From NCBI RefSeq assembly GCF_001894785.1, contig NZ_BCWW01000010.1, positions 1 to 64,000 on the forward strand: a stretch of DNA of 64,000 nucleotides, in the 5' to 3' direction. Positions 25,853-33,943 of this stretch are shown here, piece by piece. Below the pieces are notes generated by a model. That model did not search any database, was not told where the DNA came from, and saw nothing but the letters and a program-made list of their open reading frames with translations. A program made the position numbers and the translations under genes. The stretch's first letter is position 1. Each line of letters begins with the position of its first letter. This DNA comes from Rhodococcoides fascians NBRC 12155 = LMG 3623 (GTDB taxonomy: Bacteria; Actinomycetota; Actinomycetes; Mycobacteriales; Mycobacteriaceae).

Positions 25853-27106
25853 TCAAAACGAGAATTCGCCACCGTAGTCGCGCGTGTGATCGCGCCAAAT
25901 GGTGTGGTAGTGAATCTGATCGGAATAGACAACGCCGTTCTGGCAGACGAATTCGATCCATACGCTGGGGCCGTCGATGCGAACGTAGTCTCCCTGTGAT
26001 TCCAACGCCGTGCCGCCCGAGTAAGAGACGTATGTTTGATCCAGTTCGTCTTCGTACGTGGCCATCAGAGATTCCTGTGTGTTGGCATCGGCGACCGACA
26101 CCCATGGCACCATCGCTGCGAGCACAAGCGCCTTCTGATCCTCACTGAGCTCCGAGACAGCAACGCCGGTCTTGGTGTCGGGGAAACCACCGTCTTGATC
26201 AGGCCCGAGCAGCACATCTGTGAACGATTCGGTAAGTTTTGCCGACGCCAACTGCGTTTCGTCGAGACTGCTCAACACCGCCAACATCGCCTCCCGGCCC
26301 GCGTCCAGCGGAGCGTAGGTGACGCCGTCGGTCTCCCAGGTCTTCGGCTCCACTCCGATGAAGTACGGCGTCGCTCCGGCAACGACGCCGCCGGCGTAGG
26401 TCAGATTCACTGCGAGGTGGTGGCCGCCGAAGTGCACCTGCCAGCTGCCGTCGTCGCTGGGGGTGCCCAGAATGGCGAGGTAGTAGTTGCCACTGGAGTA
26501 CGCACCGCCGCCGCCACCACCGCCGCCATCGGTGGATTCGCCATCGCCGGGCGGCACGCCTGCGGCGTCGCTCGGTGCTCCCGAGGGAGCAGTGCCGGCA
26601 ACACTGGGACCGCCGACCGGAGGAGTGCCACCTCCTTCTCCGCCGGAGCCAGAGCGGGTGGTCTGAGCGGTGCCGAGAACATCGTCGGCTGCAAGGATCT
26701 GCATGGCTTGGTCATATCCTTGGCCCTTGGCAGTGCCCATCGCAGCCTGCAAGAGGGCTTTGGCCGAGGTCAGCTGATCTTCATCCAACGTGCTGAATTC
26801 GATCCCGACGCGGCAATCAGCTCCGCACGGCAAATTCGACCACGCGGTGGCGTTATCCTCGGTGAACTCGAGTCGAGCCTCGGTCTGCTGTGTGTCGTCG
26901 AGAGTGTCCAAGAATGCGTTCGCCGCTGTCGTCACTGCCTCGACGGATGAGTCGGTCGACGCCGCGGTGGACGTGGCCGGTGTTGCACCTGAAGAATCCG
27001 AGTTGCTGGTGTCGGACGAGCATGATGACAATGCCACCGCGGCTCCCACCAGTAACACTGCAGTCCGCACCGCGGAATGCCGTTCCAGCATCGTAGTAAA
27101 AGTCAT
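25853..27106 (-). CDS. DUF3500 lipoprotein
   Basis: A 417-residue exported protein. The N-terminus is a lipoprotein signal (basic ERHSAVR, hydrophobic VLLVGAAVAL, lipobox LSSC), then a Ser/Thr/Ala linker. The DUF3500 domain includes WQVHFGGHHLAVNLTYAG, YFIGVEPKTWE, and near the end VWIEFVCQ and DQIHYHTIWRD. A glycine run of about nine residues sits just before the GHHLAVN block. The start at 27106 gives a proper signal peptide; the ATG at 27160 adds 18 non-family residues. It precedes the HupE/UreJ-type gene by one base. The pairing suggests an outer-face metal or small-molecule handling role. Confidence 0.87.
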   Translation of the reverse strand: MTFTTMLERHSAVRTAVLLVGAAVALSSCSSDTSNSDSSGATPATSTAASTDSSVEAVTTAANAFLDTLDDTQQTEARLEFTEDNATAWSNLPCGADCRVGIEFSTLDEDQLTSAKALLQAAMGTAKGQGYDQAMQILAADDVLGTAQTTRSGSGGEGGGTPPVGGPSVAGTAPSGAPSDAAGVPPGDGESTDGGGGGGGGAYSSGNYYLAILGTPSDDGSWQVHFGGHHLAVNLTYAGGVVAGATPYFIGVEPKTWETDGVTYAPLDAGREAMLAVLSSLDETQLASAKLTESFTDVLLGPDQDGGFPDTKTGVAVSELSEDQKALVLAAMVPWVSVADANTQESLMATYEDELDQTYVSYSGGTALESQGDYVRIDGPSVWIEFVCQNGVVYSDQIHYHTIWRDHTRDYGGEFSF

Positions 27107-27445
27107 AACGTGCGCCCCCTTTTTTGGTTTCGAGAAACGTAATCTGCGCATAGATAACACTAGTTGTTGCCATTTTGCACATTCGTCGACTCACAGCAAA
27201 TTCGGATGAAATTTACATTATTGACGTTGAAGGATAAAGCGCCGATCAGCGAATCGACTGTACTCATTTCTCAGCCGTTGGCGGCGGCACAAGATTGCCT
27301 GCCACCACCTGCATGGGACGACACGTGCGTGACAAGCAATCCGGCGTTGCCATTCGATTGAAAGGCTCCGGACAGCTGATCCCAAGCTTTGCGACATAGC
27401 GTTTGCCTGGCACCAACAACGACAACAAGTACCCAGGAGTCCCTC
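27107..27445. other. Divergent promoter region, no gene
   Basis: Separates the DUF3500 lipoprotein gene from the secreted peptide gene. It is AT-richer than its surroundings near 27205-27235, suggesting promoters, and no gene is recognised. Confidence 0.45.
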
Positions 27446-27706
27446 ATGAAAAACCATCTCGTAAAAATTGCAGCTGTGTCCGGAATTGCGCTGGCCGGGC
27501 TGGGAATAGGTGCCGGTGTCGCATCGGCAAGTCCCGTAGCGCAGGCGAACCCTGCGCCCGCTCAGCAGCAGGCACCCGCACCCCAGTCAGCCGCATCACA
27601 GCAGCAGGCACCCGCTCCGCAACCAGCCGCACCACAGCAGCAAGCACCGGGACCCGTCGGCCACGGCTTCTGGTTCTTCTCCCAGTGGATTCCACTGCCT
27701 TTCTGA
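27446..27706 (+). CDS. Small secreted Pro/Gln/Ala-repeat protein
   Basis: An 86-residue exported protein. A signal peptide of about 28 residues (MKNHLVKIAAVSGIALAGLG, ending ASA) is followed by three imperfect repeats of the QQQAPAPQ type and then an aromatic, hydrophobic C-terminus GHGFWFFSQWIPLPF. ATG at 27446 follows AGGAG. The low-complexity middle resembles wall-spanning linkers, and the aromatic end could bind a partner or membrane. No family recognised. It is divergent from the DUF3500/HupE operon and closed by a strong hairpin at 27727-27766. Confidence 0.75.
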   Translation: MKNHLVKIAAVSGIALAGLGIGAGVASASPVAQANPAPAQQQAPAPQSAASQQQAPAPQPAAPQQQAPGPVGHGFWFFSQWIPLPF

Positions 27707-27726
27707 TACCTCGGAGAATGATTGAT

Positions 27727-27766
27727 GCCCCTGCGGCCTGCTCACGATCGAACAAACCGCAGGGGC
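27727..27766. terminator. Strong inverted repeat, probable bidirectional terminator
   Basis: GCCCCTGCGG (27727-27736) and CCGCAGGGGC (27757-27766) form a perfect 10-bp stem with a 20-base loop, 20 bp after the stop codon of the secreted peptide gene and before the convergent membrane-protein gene. Confidence 0.7.
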
Positions 27767-27890
27767 GTCGCCGTCCTCACCGACCGAAAAGCGAATGCCT
27801 GAAAGGCTTGCGTCCACGCTCTACGCTGTTTCTAAGCTCGACGTCAGCGGCAGCGCGAGACCACCGCGTTGCTGTGTGGGCGGTTCTTTG

Positions 27891-29024
27891 TCATGGCTTG
27901 AGCTTTCCGAGGCCGGGACTTTCGAAGCACAGTGCGTAGATCATCATCCAGATCAGCCACCAATCGAACCATCCCAGCGCGTTGCCATTCATTCGGTCGG
28001 TGACAGCCGGTTCGTGTAGCACTACGTCGGCGACGAAATAGTAGTACGCGAGGAAAGTCAGTACACCGAGAATGAACGTTATGAGTATCCGTGCCACAAC
28101 GTTCTGCGCGACCGATCCGTTCGTAGGCTTGTTACCGAAGCAGTTTGCCCAGAAAAGCATGCAAAAAACCCAACAGATGCCGATTTGGGCTGAGTAGCTC
28201 GGCAGGGTTGCACCGAGCTGGCCGACGTCGGATCCCAGCGTCACACGGGCAACTGCCTGCAGGAAAAAGTACAAGCCGATTCCGAGTACCGCATTACCGA
28301 CCGTGGCCGCGAGTGCCGTTCGTGTCGCGGACCCGGCCAGCTTCCATGGCCAGTTCTCTGCGAGGACTCCGGTCATCAGGATGGAAACGACAATGCTGAA
28401 GAAAACTCCGATGACGGTGCTGGTATCGAGCAGTGCCGAGCCCGGTTCGACCCAAGTGGCCACGCTGGGCAGACCGAAGATGAGATACAACGCCGTGGTC
28501 GGGATAATGAGCACGACGATTTGTGCTGCCCCGAGCCACGGTTGCGCCAACCCGGTCAGCGAACTCGGCCAGTGGGCCCAATTGACGACGCTCATCAGAT
28601 ATACGACGAACCCGAACAGAACCCACAGCCCTCCGGTGAAGTAGCCGAGGCCGTCTTCACGGCCCCCAGCGAAAGACGGGTCGATAGAACCCCAGAAATG
28701 GGAGAGGCCGTATGTCACGACGACCGCGAATACGATTGCGGCAGCTACGGTGAACAATCCTTTGACGGGTTGTCTGAACCTCGCGAATGCCGTGAATTCC
28801 TGGTTGGAGCCAAGACCCACGAGCCCGAGAACACTCCAGAACAACAGTGCGGTGTAGGGCTGCGGGTACCCGGACAGTGGGCTCCACTCTGGATCCACAA
28901 GCAAGTACCACGACGCCACTGCCAGTGCCGTGATCAGAATAAGGTTGCCGAGTCCGAACAGGACCCAACGGCTCCGTCGGTCCGGCACGGTTTCGACTGT
29001 GGGATGTGAGTCAGTTGTCGTCAT
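27891..29024 (-). CDS. Unrecognised multi-pass membrane protein
   Basis: A 377-residue protein with about ten hydrophobic helices, starting after a short polar N-terminus (MTTTDSHPTVETVPDRRSR). Helix ends are rich in tryptophan and tyrosine (SHFWGSIDP, NWAHWPSSL, GWFDWWLIWMMIY), and a conserved-looking loop GLGSNQEFTAFARFRQPVKG follows helix 2. I do not recognise the family. Helices are long and evenly spaced, unlike MFS or ABC permeases. ATG at 29024 is chosen because the upstream extension to 29084 crosses the palindromic element. Regulation looks elaborate: a 16-bp palindrome and a CRP-like site lie directly upstream. Confidence 0.7.
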   Translation of the reverse strand: MTTTDSHPTVETVPDRRSRWVLFGLGNLILITALAVASWYLLVDPEWSPLSGYPQPYTALLFWSVLGLVGLGSNQEFTAFARFRQPVKGLFTVAAAIVFAVVVTYGLSHFWGSIDPSFAGGREDGLGYFTGGLWVLFGFVVYLMSVVNWAHWPSSLTGLAQPWLGAAQIVVLIIPTTALYLIFGLPSVATWVEPGSALLDTSTVIGVFFSIVVSILMTGVLAENWPWKLAGSATRTALAATVGNAVLGIGLYFFLQAVARVTLGSDVGQLGATLPSYSAQIGICWVFCMLFWANCFGNKPTNGSVAQNVVARILITFILGVLTFLAYYYFVADVVLHEPAVTDRMNGNALGWFDWWLIWMMIYALCFESPGLGKLKP

Positions 29025-29050
29025 GAGTGACGTCCATTCAGGGAGGCGGA

Positions 29051-29066
29051 CGTGGCAATTGCCACG
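29051..29066. promoter_or_regulatory. Perfect 16-bp palindrome, probable operator
   Basis: CGTGGCAATTGCCACG is a perfect palindrome 26 bp upstream of the ATG at 29024. Its core CAATTG recurs in two GTCAATTGT repeats at 29090-29098 and 29116-29124. A repressor binding here would block the membrane-protein promoter. Confidence 0.6.
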
Positions 29067-29121
29067 GGAATCGGCAAGGTGCACCTTCAGTCAATTGTTC
29101 TGCCTCACAGCTAAAGTCAAT

Positions 29122-29137
29122 TGTGATGTGCATCACT
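29122..29137. promoter_or_regulatory. CRP/GlxR-like binding site
   Basis: TGTGATGTGCATCACT matches the CRP-type pattern TGTGA-N6-TCACA except for the last base. It lies about 100 bp upstream of the membrane-protein start. In actinobacteria this pattern is used by GlxR/Crp cAMP-responsive regulators. Confidence 0.6.
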
Positions 29138-29517
29138 CTGTTGGTTTTCGGTCGCAGTACTTGCCGCACACGTTCTGAAGCCCGGAAGATGCATCTGCCA
29201 CCCCATGTACACCACCCGGCATCAACCCCGCTCCGCGCCGACTCGGTGGAGCGACTTCGGAGAACGGACACTCGAACCGTCTCGAACGGAACGCTCAAAC
29301 GTTCTGCGCCAGAACCGATCGCACCGCACTATCTGTGCCGATAGGTCAGCAGTAGGGCATCCATCGGACTCGCAGCAGGAGGGCGACGAACCCACGCGAA
29401 AAGCTTGCAAGTCACATCGCTGGCGAAGCGGTCATCGCAACCGAGGACTTCGCAAGTGAACCAACGTTTGGTATCCATTTAGTTCGTAACACCTTACTTT
29501 TGTAGTTAAGTTTTAGC

Positions 29518-29546
29518 TTGTGACTACAACTCATAGGCGCTATGGT
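29518..29546 (+). promoter_or_regulatory. Promoter placing a leaderless start on the Lrp gene
   Basis: TTGTGA (29518-29523) and TATGGT (29541-29546) are 17 bp apart, and the A of the ATG at 29553 is seven bases after the -10 box, which suits a leaderless mRNA. No ribosome binding site is visible before this ATG. Confidence 0.4.
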
Positions 29547-29552
29547 ATCCAC

Positions 29553-30080
29553 ATGACAGTGAACGAGGAGAGCGTAGAAGCGCGAATTCGTCTGGACGAC
29601 ACAGATTTTGAACTACTCAAGCTGCTGCAAGAGGACGGCAGGGCGACACAGGCGCATTTGGGCAAGACAGTGGGACTCAGCGGACCGTCAGTATTCGCAC
29701 GCATCAAACGGATGGAAAAGGCGGGGGTCATCTCCGGGTACACCGCGGTGGTCCACGGCTCATTCGTCGGTCAGGGCTTAACGGCGTTCATTCGCGTGGT
29801 GACCGTTGCCGCGGCAAGCGAAAAGGATGAGTTCGAGGATTTCGTTCATTCCTCACCCATGGTTCACGAGTGCCACGACGTCGACGGCGAAGACAGCTAT
29901 CTGTTGAAAGTAAAAGTTTCCGGACCTGCTCAGTTGCGCGTCTTGCTTGCCGATATTCGGTCGATCGAGCATGTCGCACGAACGGTCAGCACCATTGCGC
30001 TCGAGACGGTGAAAGAACATGGCGCGGGTGCCTTCCTGGCATTCGCCCGTGTCCCGACCGCCGGTTCGGACGCCGAGTAA
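29553..30080 (+). CDS. Lrp/AsnC-family transcriptional regulator
   Basis: A 175-residue Lrp-type regulator. The N-terminal helix-turn-helix reads DFELLKLLQEDGRATQAHLGKTVGLSGPSVFARIKRME, followed by the linker strand GVISGYTAVV and a C-terminal RAM domain (FIRVVTVAAA, VHECHDVDGEDSYLLKVKV) that binds amino acids and forms the oligomer. An in-frame GTG at 29520 would add 11 residues. The stop codon overlaps the start of the LysE gene (TAATG), so the regulator and exporter are coupled. By analogy with Lrp-BrnFE it should switch on export when its amino-acid ligand accumulates. Confidence 0.9.
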   Translation: MTVNEESVEARIRLDDTDFELLKLLQEDGRATQAHLGKTVGLSGPSVFARIKRMEKAGVISGYTAVVHGSFVGQGLTAFIRVVTVAAASEKDEFEDFVHSSPMVHECHDVDGEDSYLLKVKVSGPAQLRVLLADIRSIEHVARTVSTIALETVKEHGAGAFLAFARVPTAGSDAE

Positions 30081-30712
30081 TGGGGGAGGTCGTTTTACTG
30101 GCTGCGTTGCTCGGGCTCGGTGCCGCGGTTTCCGTAGGGCCGATCTTCGTCACGATCGTGCAGGAGTCAGCCACGCGCGGGTTTTCCGCTGGGTTTCGTG
30201 TGATCTTGGGATCGGCTGTCGCGGATCTGCTTTTGATGGTGCCCGCCTTGGCGTTCGTCGGTGTGATCGCCGCTATCGACGGCGCACGCTTGTGGATAGC
30301 CATCATCGGTGCTGCTGTACTCGCTGGATTTGCTGTGCAAGCACTGCGAGACGGGTGGCGAATGTGGACGGTGCCGACCGATAGGAAGGGGCTGAAGCCG
30401 ACCCGGTGGGCGTTCTGGAAGGGAGCTATTAGTAACCTCGCAAACCCCCTGACATGGGCATTCTGGCTTGCAACCGGCGTCCCGGCCCTGGCACGAGCCA
30501 GCGATCAAGCAGGTGTCGTCGGGTTACTCGTGTTCACCGCCGTATGGCTGGGCATCGCGATCGCCGTAGAATCATCGGTCGCAGTTGCGGTGTCGGCGAC
30601 TGGTCGACGGATCGGCCCGAAAGGTCAAGCCGGGCTTTCGATCGCCTCCGGCATCTTGTTTTTCGTCTTCGGCATGGTCATAGTGATCGCAGAGGTAATG
30701 ACGACGAGATGA
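30080..30712 (+). CDS. LysE/RhtB-family amino-acid exporter
   Basis: A 210-residue membrane protein of the LysE/RhtB family with about six helices. The family N-terminal signature is seen in GLGAAVSVGPIFVTIVQESATRGFSAGF, where GPxxxxxxxxxxxxG is typical, and the middle WKGAISNLANPLTWAFWLATG holds the family's second signature. These proteins export amino acids or related metabolites by proton antiport. ATG at 30080 shares a base with the TAA of the Lrp gene. A strong hairpin at 30752-30792 ends the pair. Confidence 0.9.
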   Translation: MGEVVLLAALLGLGAAVSVGPIFVTIVQESATRGFSAGFRVILGSAVADLLLMVPALAFVGVIAAIDGARLWIAIIGAAVLAGFAVQALRDGWRMWTVPTDRKGLKPTRWAFWKGAISNLANPLTWAFWLATGVPALARASDQAGVVGLLVFTAVWLGIAIAVESSVAVAVSATGRRIGPKGQAGLSIASGILFFVFGMVIVIAEVMTTR

Positions 30713-30751
30713 AGTGTAGATGTCGGAGCCACCGATGCATGACATGGTTGT

Positions 30752-30792
30752 TTGGCGGGCACCGTACGACGTCGGCGAACGGTGCCCGCCAA
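30752..30792. terminator. Strong 14-bp inverted repeat, terminator
   Basis: TTGGCGGGCACCGT (30752-30765) and ACGGTGCCCGCCAA (30779-30792) are perfectly complementary with a 13-base loop; pairing continues outward by three more bases with one G-T. It closes the Lrp-LysE operon. Confidence 0.75.
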
Positions 30793-30952
30793 GCATTCGC
30801 CTCGACCTGGGGGACGGGAACCAGGCATGACGCGCTTCTGTAAGCCTGGCGGACAATCGATCTCAGCCGTAGTTACCCTTTACACACGGCAGAAACTCCA
30901 GCGGGCGTCGCGGCGGTAGATCGCGAGACGTGCAACTTAACCGATGATTCGG

Positions 30953-31945
30953 TCACCGACCAGTCAACGTCATGACCGACTTACCGAGGATGCGTCCGCT
31001 GGCGAGGTCATGCAGCGTCTCCGCGACTTGTTCGATGGAAACGGTGCGGGAGATGAGCGGTACGATCTTCTGCTGTTCATACAGCTCGAAGACTTTGGTC
31101 TGCGCGAACTGCACGATATCAGGACGATATTTCCAGTACAGCGACCAATGCAGACCGGCAATAGTGTAGTTCTTGACCAACGCGTGGTTGAGGCGCGGTT
31201 GTGGGGTCGTACCGCTCGCAAACCCTACGATGATTATACGACCTTCGAAGCTGATGTACTTCGTTGCTTCTTCGTACGAATCACCACCGACGGACTCGAA
31301 TACGATGTCGGCCAGTCCATGGGGAGAAGCCTCTTTGACCCGAGTGATCACGTCGCCTTCCAGGCGATCGATCACGAACGGTACACCGTGAGACTCGACC
31401 AAGGCTTTCTTCTCTTTGCCGGAGACGATACCGATGACAGTCGCACCGCCGGCCATGGCGATCTGTGCAGCGGCGAGCCCGACACCGCCCGCAGCCGAGG
31501 TTACGACGACGACATCACCAGAGCACATTCGACCGCGGCGATGCAGTCCGAGCCATGCGGTCAGATACGTCAAATGCAGTGTGGCGGCGGAGGAATCAGG
31601 TATGCCGGTCGGAACAGCGAGCGCAGTTCGACTGTCCAACAACGTGTATTCGGCAAAGCCCCCACGGGGTAGCAGCGGCTGTCCCACAACCCTGGTCCCG
31701 ACCAAGCTGGACGGGGCGTCGTCGCCGACCGCTTCGACGACGCCGCATGTTTCCAGTCCTGGAGTAAAGGGAAGGTCAGGTTTGACCTGATACTTACCAC
31801 GGCACAGCAGCACGTCGGCGAAATTGAAGGCTGTTGCCCCGACCCGCACCAAAATCTCTCCGGGTGCCGGATGGGGCGCTTCGATTTCCAGCATCGAAAG
31901 GGCTTCTCGAGGCTCGCCGTGCTGCATTACGTGCCATGATTTCAT
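30953..31945 (-). CDS. Quinone oxidoreductase / enoyl reductase (MDR family)
   Basis: A 330-residue zinc-independent MDR protein. It has the ATAFNFADVLLCRGKYQ segment of the GroES-like domain and the NADPH-binding stretch VVVTSAAGGVGLAAAQIA. The remainder matches the p53-inducible/quinone oxidoreductase group (VFESVGGDSYEEATKYI). ATG at 31945 has only a weak upstream purine run. It lies 52 bp downstream of ccr on the same strand and is probably cotranscribed. It may reduce an enoyl-CoA or enone related to the Ccr substrate. Confidence 0.87.
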   Translation of the reverse strand: MKSWHVMQHGEPREALSMLEIEAPHPAPGEILVRVGATAFNFADVLLCRGKYQVKPDLPFTPGLETCGVVEAVGDDAPSSLVGTRVVGQPLLPRGGFAEYTLLDSRTALAVPTGIPDSSAATLHLTYLTAWLGLHRRGRMCSGDVVVVTSAAGGVGLAAAQIAMAGGATVIGIVSGKEKKALVESHGVPFVIDRLEGDVITRVKEASPHGLADIVFESVGGDSYEEATKYISFEGRIIIVGFASGTTPQPRLNHALVKNYTIAGLHWSLYWKYRPDIVQFAQTKVFELYEQQKIVPLISRTVSIEQVAETLHDLASGRILGKSVMTLTGR

Positions 31946-31997
31946 TTGCTGCTACCACCGTTCTCGGCTGTTGTTCACATCGGACAGTCGCGAATAT

Positions 31998-33281
31998 TTA
32001 AGCGCGCTTGCCTGCTTGCGGATCGGCTGCACCGACGAGGATGACGGTGTTACCGAAAACTTCCTCGCCTCGCCCCATCTCCGCGTGCGCGCGCGGAATG
32101 TCGTCGATGGTCAGAACTCGGCCGACGCACGGATCGATGCGCCCGTCGACGACGAGCTGATTGTAAGCTCTAGCTTGCTCGCCGTTAGTGCCGTGTGAGC
32201 CCTGCAGACGCTTCTGTCGGGTCCAGTGGTAACGGAGGTCGACCATTGCATCGAATCCGGTAGTTCCAGCACAGATCGTGACCATTCCGCCCGGGCGGCA
32301 CACGAAGATGCTGGTGGGTACCGTGGCAGCACCGGGGTGCTCGAACACGATCGCGGGGTCCTCTTTTGCCCCCGCGATCTCCCAGATTTTCTTGCCGAAG
32401 GCCCGGGCACCGGCCGTCCACACCTTCTGACCTTCTTTGTCGTCGACGAGAGGCGGAATTCCCCAGTGATCGAAATCGCGACGATTGATGTACCCGATCG
32501 CGCCGTGCTTCATGGCGTACTGACCCCGCTCGTCGTCGGAAACGACCGCGATCGCGCGGCCACCTGCTTCGCGGACGAGCTGCGATGCCTGTGTCCCCAG
32601 TCCGCCGGATCCGCCCCATACCAGGACGAGATCACCGTCTTGGACGGTGTTGCCCGCCCACCCGTGCAGCATCCGATACGCGGTGGTGCCCACGAGGGTG
32701 GGGGCAGCAGCTTCTGCCCATGACAGGTGCGGGGCCTTGGGCAGTACCTGATGTGCCTGCACCCGCGCGAACTGTCCGAACGATCCGTAATTGGTGTCGT
32801 AACCCCAGATACGCGCGCTCGGCGCGATCATCTCGTCCCGGCCTGCGGCGATCCATGGGTCCTTCTCATCCCAAACTCCCGGATGTATGACCACTTCGTC
32901 TCCGATGGCGATGTTGTCGACGCCGTCGCCGACCGCATACACAATGCCCGAGGCATCCGAGCCGCCGATGTGGAAGTCCTCGGTTTCGCCGCGCTTGTTG
33001 CGCGTCGCGACCTGATCTACTGGATAGCCCTGTGCCGCCCACACATTGTTGTAGTTGATGCCGGCAGCCATCACTGCGATCAAGACCTCGCCCGGTCCGA
33101 TCTTCGGTGTGGGCACCACTTCGTGCTGAAAGGCGGTGGCCGGGTCGCCGTAGCGGTCCGGCCGAATAACCTGCGCGTGCATCTTCGGTGGCACTGCGCC
33201 CAGCGGCGGAACTTGCCCCACATCGGGAACTTCGAGATGCGGATCGGAGACGGTTTGACGTTGATCGTCGAGAAGGATCAC
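31998..33281 (-). CDS. ccr: Crotonyl-CoA carboxylase/reductase
   Basis: A 427-residue enoyl-CoA carboxylase/reductase of the MDR superfamily. Typical landmarks are AAGINYNNVWAAQG, the reductase loop YGSFGQFARVQ, NADPH-binding VWGGSGGLGTQASQL, the INRRDFDHWG and VFEHPGAATVP blocks, and RQKRLQGSHG with the histidine linked to CO2 handling. The family reduces crotonyl-CoA (or longer enoyl-CoA) with NADPH and traps CO2 to form ethylmalonyl-type CoA esters, for the ethylmalonyl-CoA pathway or polyketide extender supply. GTG at 33281 follows GGGAG. A divergent ArsR gene and shared half-sites suggest local control. No other ethylmalonyl-CoA pathway enzyme is in the window. Confidence 0.93.
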   Translation of the reverse strand: MILLDDQRQTVSDPHLEVPDVGQVPPLGAVPPKMHAQVIRPDRYGDPATAFQHEVVPTPKIGPGEVLIAVMAAGINYNNVWAAQGYPVDQVATRNKRGETEDFHIGGSDASGIVYAVGDGVDNIAIGDEVVIHPGVWDEKDPWIAAGRDEMIAPSARIWGYDTNYGSFGQFARVQAHQVLPKAPHLSWAEAAAPTLVGTTAYRMLHGWAGNTVQDGDLVLVWGGSGGLGTQASQLVREAGGRAIAVVSDDERGQYAMKHGAIGYINRRDFDHWGIPPLVDDKEGQKVWTAGARAFGKKIWEIAGAKEDPAIVFEHPGAATVPTSIFVCRPGGMVTICAGTTGFDAMVDLRYHWTRQKRLQGSHGTNGEQARAYNQLVVDGRIDPCVGRVLTIDDIPRAHAEMGRGEEVFGNTVILVGAADPQAGKRA

Positions 33282-33622
33282 GAGGAACTCCCAGATAGTT
33301 CGAAATATGTAAAACTATAGAACCATACGAAAGTCCTTCGCTGCAAGCATTTTTCAGCATCGACGTACCAATGCAACACCACTTGAACATATTGCGGCGT
33401 AAGCACGTTCGTCGTTGCGGAATCTACGAACCGCACCGAGTCCGCCCTATCTGAGTCACCTCCTACGGATTCGGTCGTCGGCAGCGACCCCGATCGGCGC
33501 GGTGCTGTGTCGAGGGCTGCGCGTGGAATGGTGATCGACTCGCATCTAGACCCGTGAAATGTGTACGCTGAAAGTTCGTAAGTGACTGAACTATGAAACG
33601 ATCAGGACAAAGGGGCACAGCA
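33282..33622. other. Divergent regulatory region between ccr and arsR
   Basis: A 341-bp gap without a gene. It holds AGTTC/GAACT half-sites near both ends and an AT-rich stretch (33300-33330) suited to the ccr promoter. Confidence 0.5.
33573..33592. promoter_or_regulatory. Inverted repeat, possible ArsR operator
   Basis: AGTTC (33573-33577) and GAACT (33588-33592) flank ten bases, 30 bp upstream of the arsR start. A related pair of half-sites (GTTC and AGAAC) occurs at about 33298-33323 beside the ccr start. Autoregulation and control of ccr are inferred. Confidence 0.4.
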
Positions 33623-33913
33623 ATGGTGCACGGCGCTCCGGCCACGTTCGATGCTCACGTGGAGATTCTCAAGGCCATCGCCGATCCGGTCCGATTGGAC
33701 CTGCTCAGGCGGGTGGCGGCGGTTCCCGAGATGGCATGCACCGACCTGGTGGAAGCTACCAACGTCGCGAAGTCGACGGTGTCCTACCACATGAAAATGC
33801 TGCGCATGGCCGGGCTCATCGAAGTTCGCAAAGTAGGCCGCAACTTTTTCTACACCTACCAGCCCGATTCGATCCAGGCTGTCGCTGCTGTTCTAGACGA
33901 CCTCGGACACTAA
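33623..33913 (+). CDS. ArsR-family transcriptional regulator
   Basis: A 96-residue winged-helix protein of the ArsR/SmtB fold. The HTH region reads ILKAIADPVRLDLLRRVAAV and ATNVAKSTVSYHMKMLRMAGLIEVRKVGRNFFYTY. The CxC metal motif of arsenic or cadmium sensors is not present; the single cysteine (EMACTDL) stands alone. It is therefore probably a metal-independent repressor. ATG at 33623 follows AAAGGGG and is preferred over the in-frame ATG at 33593. It is divergent from the ccr operon. Confidence 0.88.
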   Translation: MVHGAPATFDAHVEILKAIADPVRLDLLRRVAAVPEMACTDLVEATNVAKSTVSYHMKMLRMAGLIEVRKVGRNFFYTYQPDSIQAVAAVLDDLGH

Positions 33914-33943
33914 CGCCGCAACCGCGCGGTATCAGGAAGTGCG

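Larger units (their letters stand above)
29025..29552. other. Divergent regulatory region, no gene
   Basis: About 530 bp between the membrane protein and the Lrp gene. It contains the 16-bp palindrome, two GTCAATTGT direct repeats and a CRP-like site near the left end, and an AT-rich promoter at the right end. The middle (29150-29450) has short overlapping frames without recognisable domains. Confidence 0.5.
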
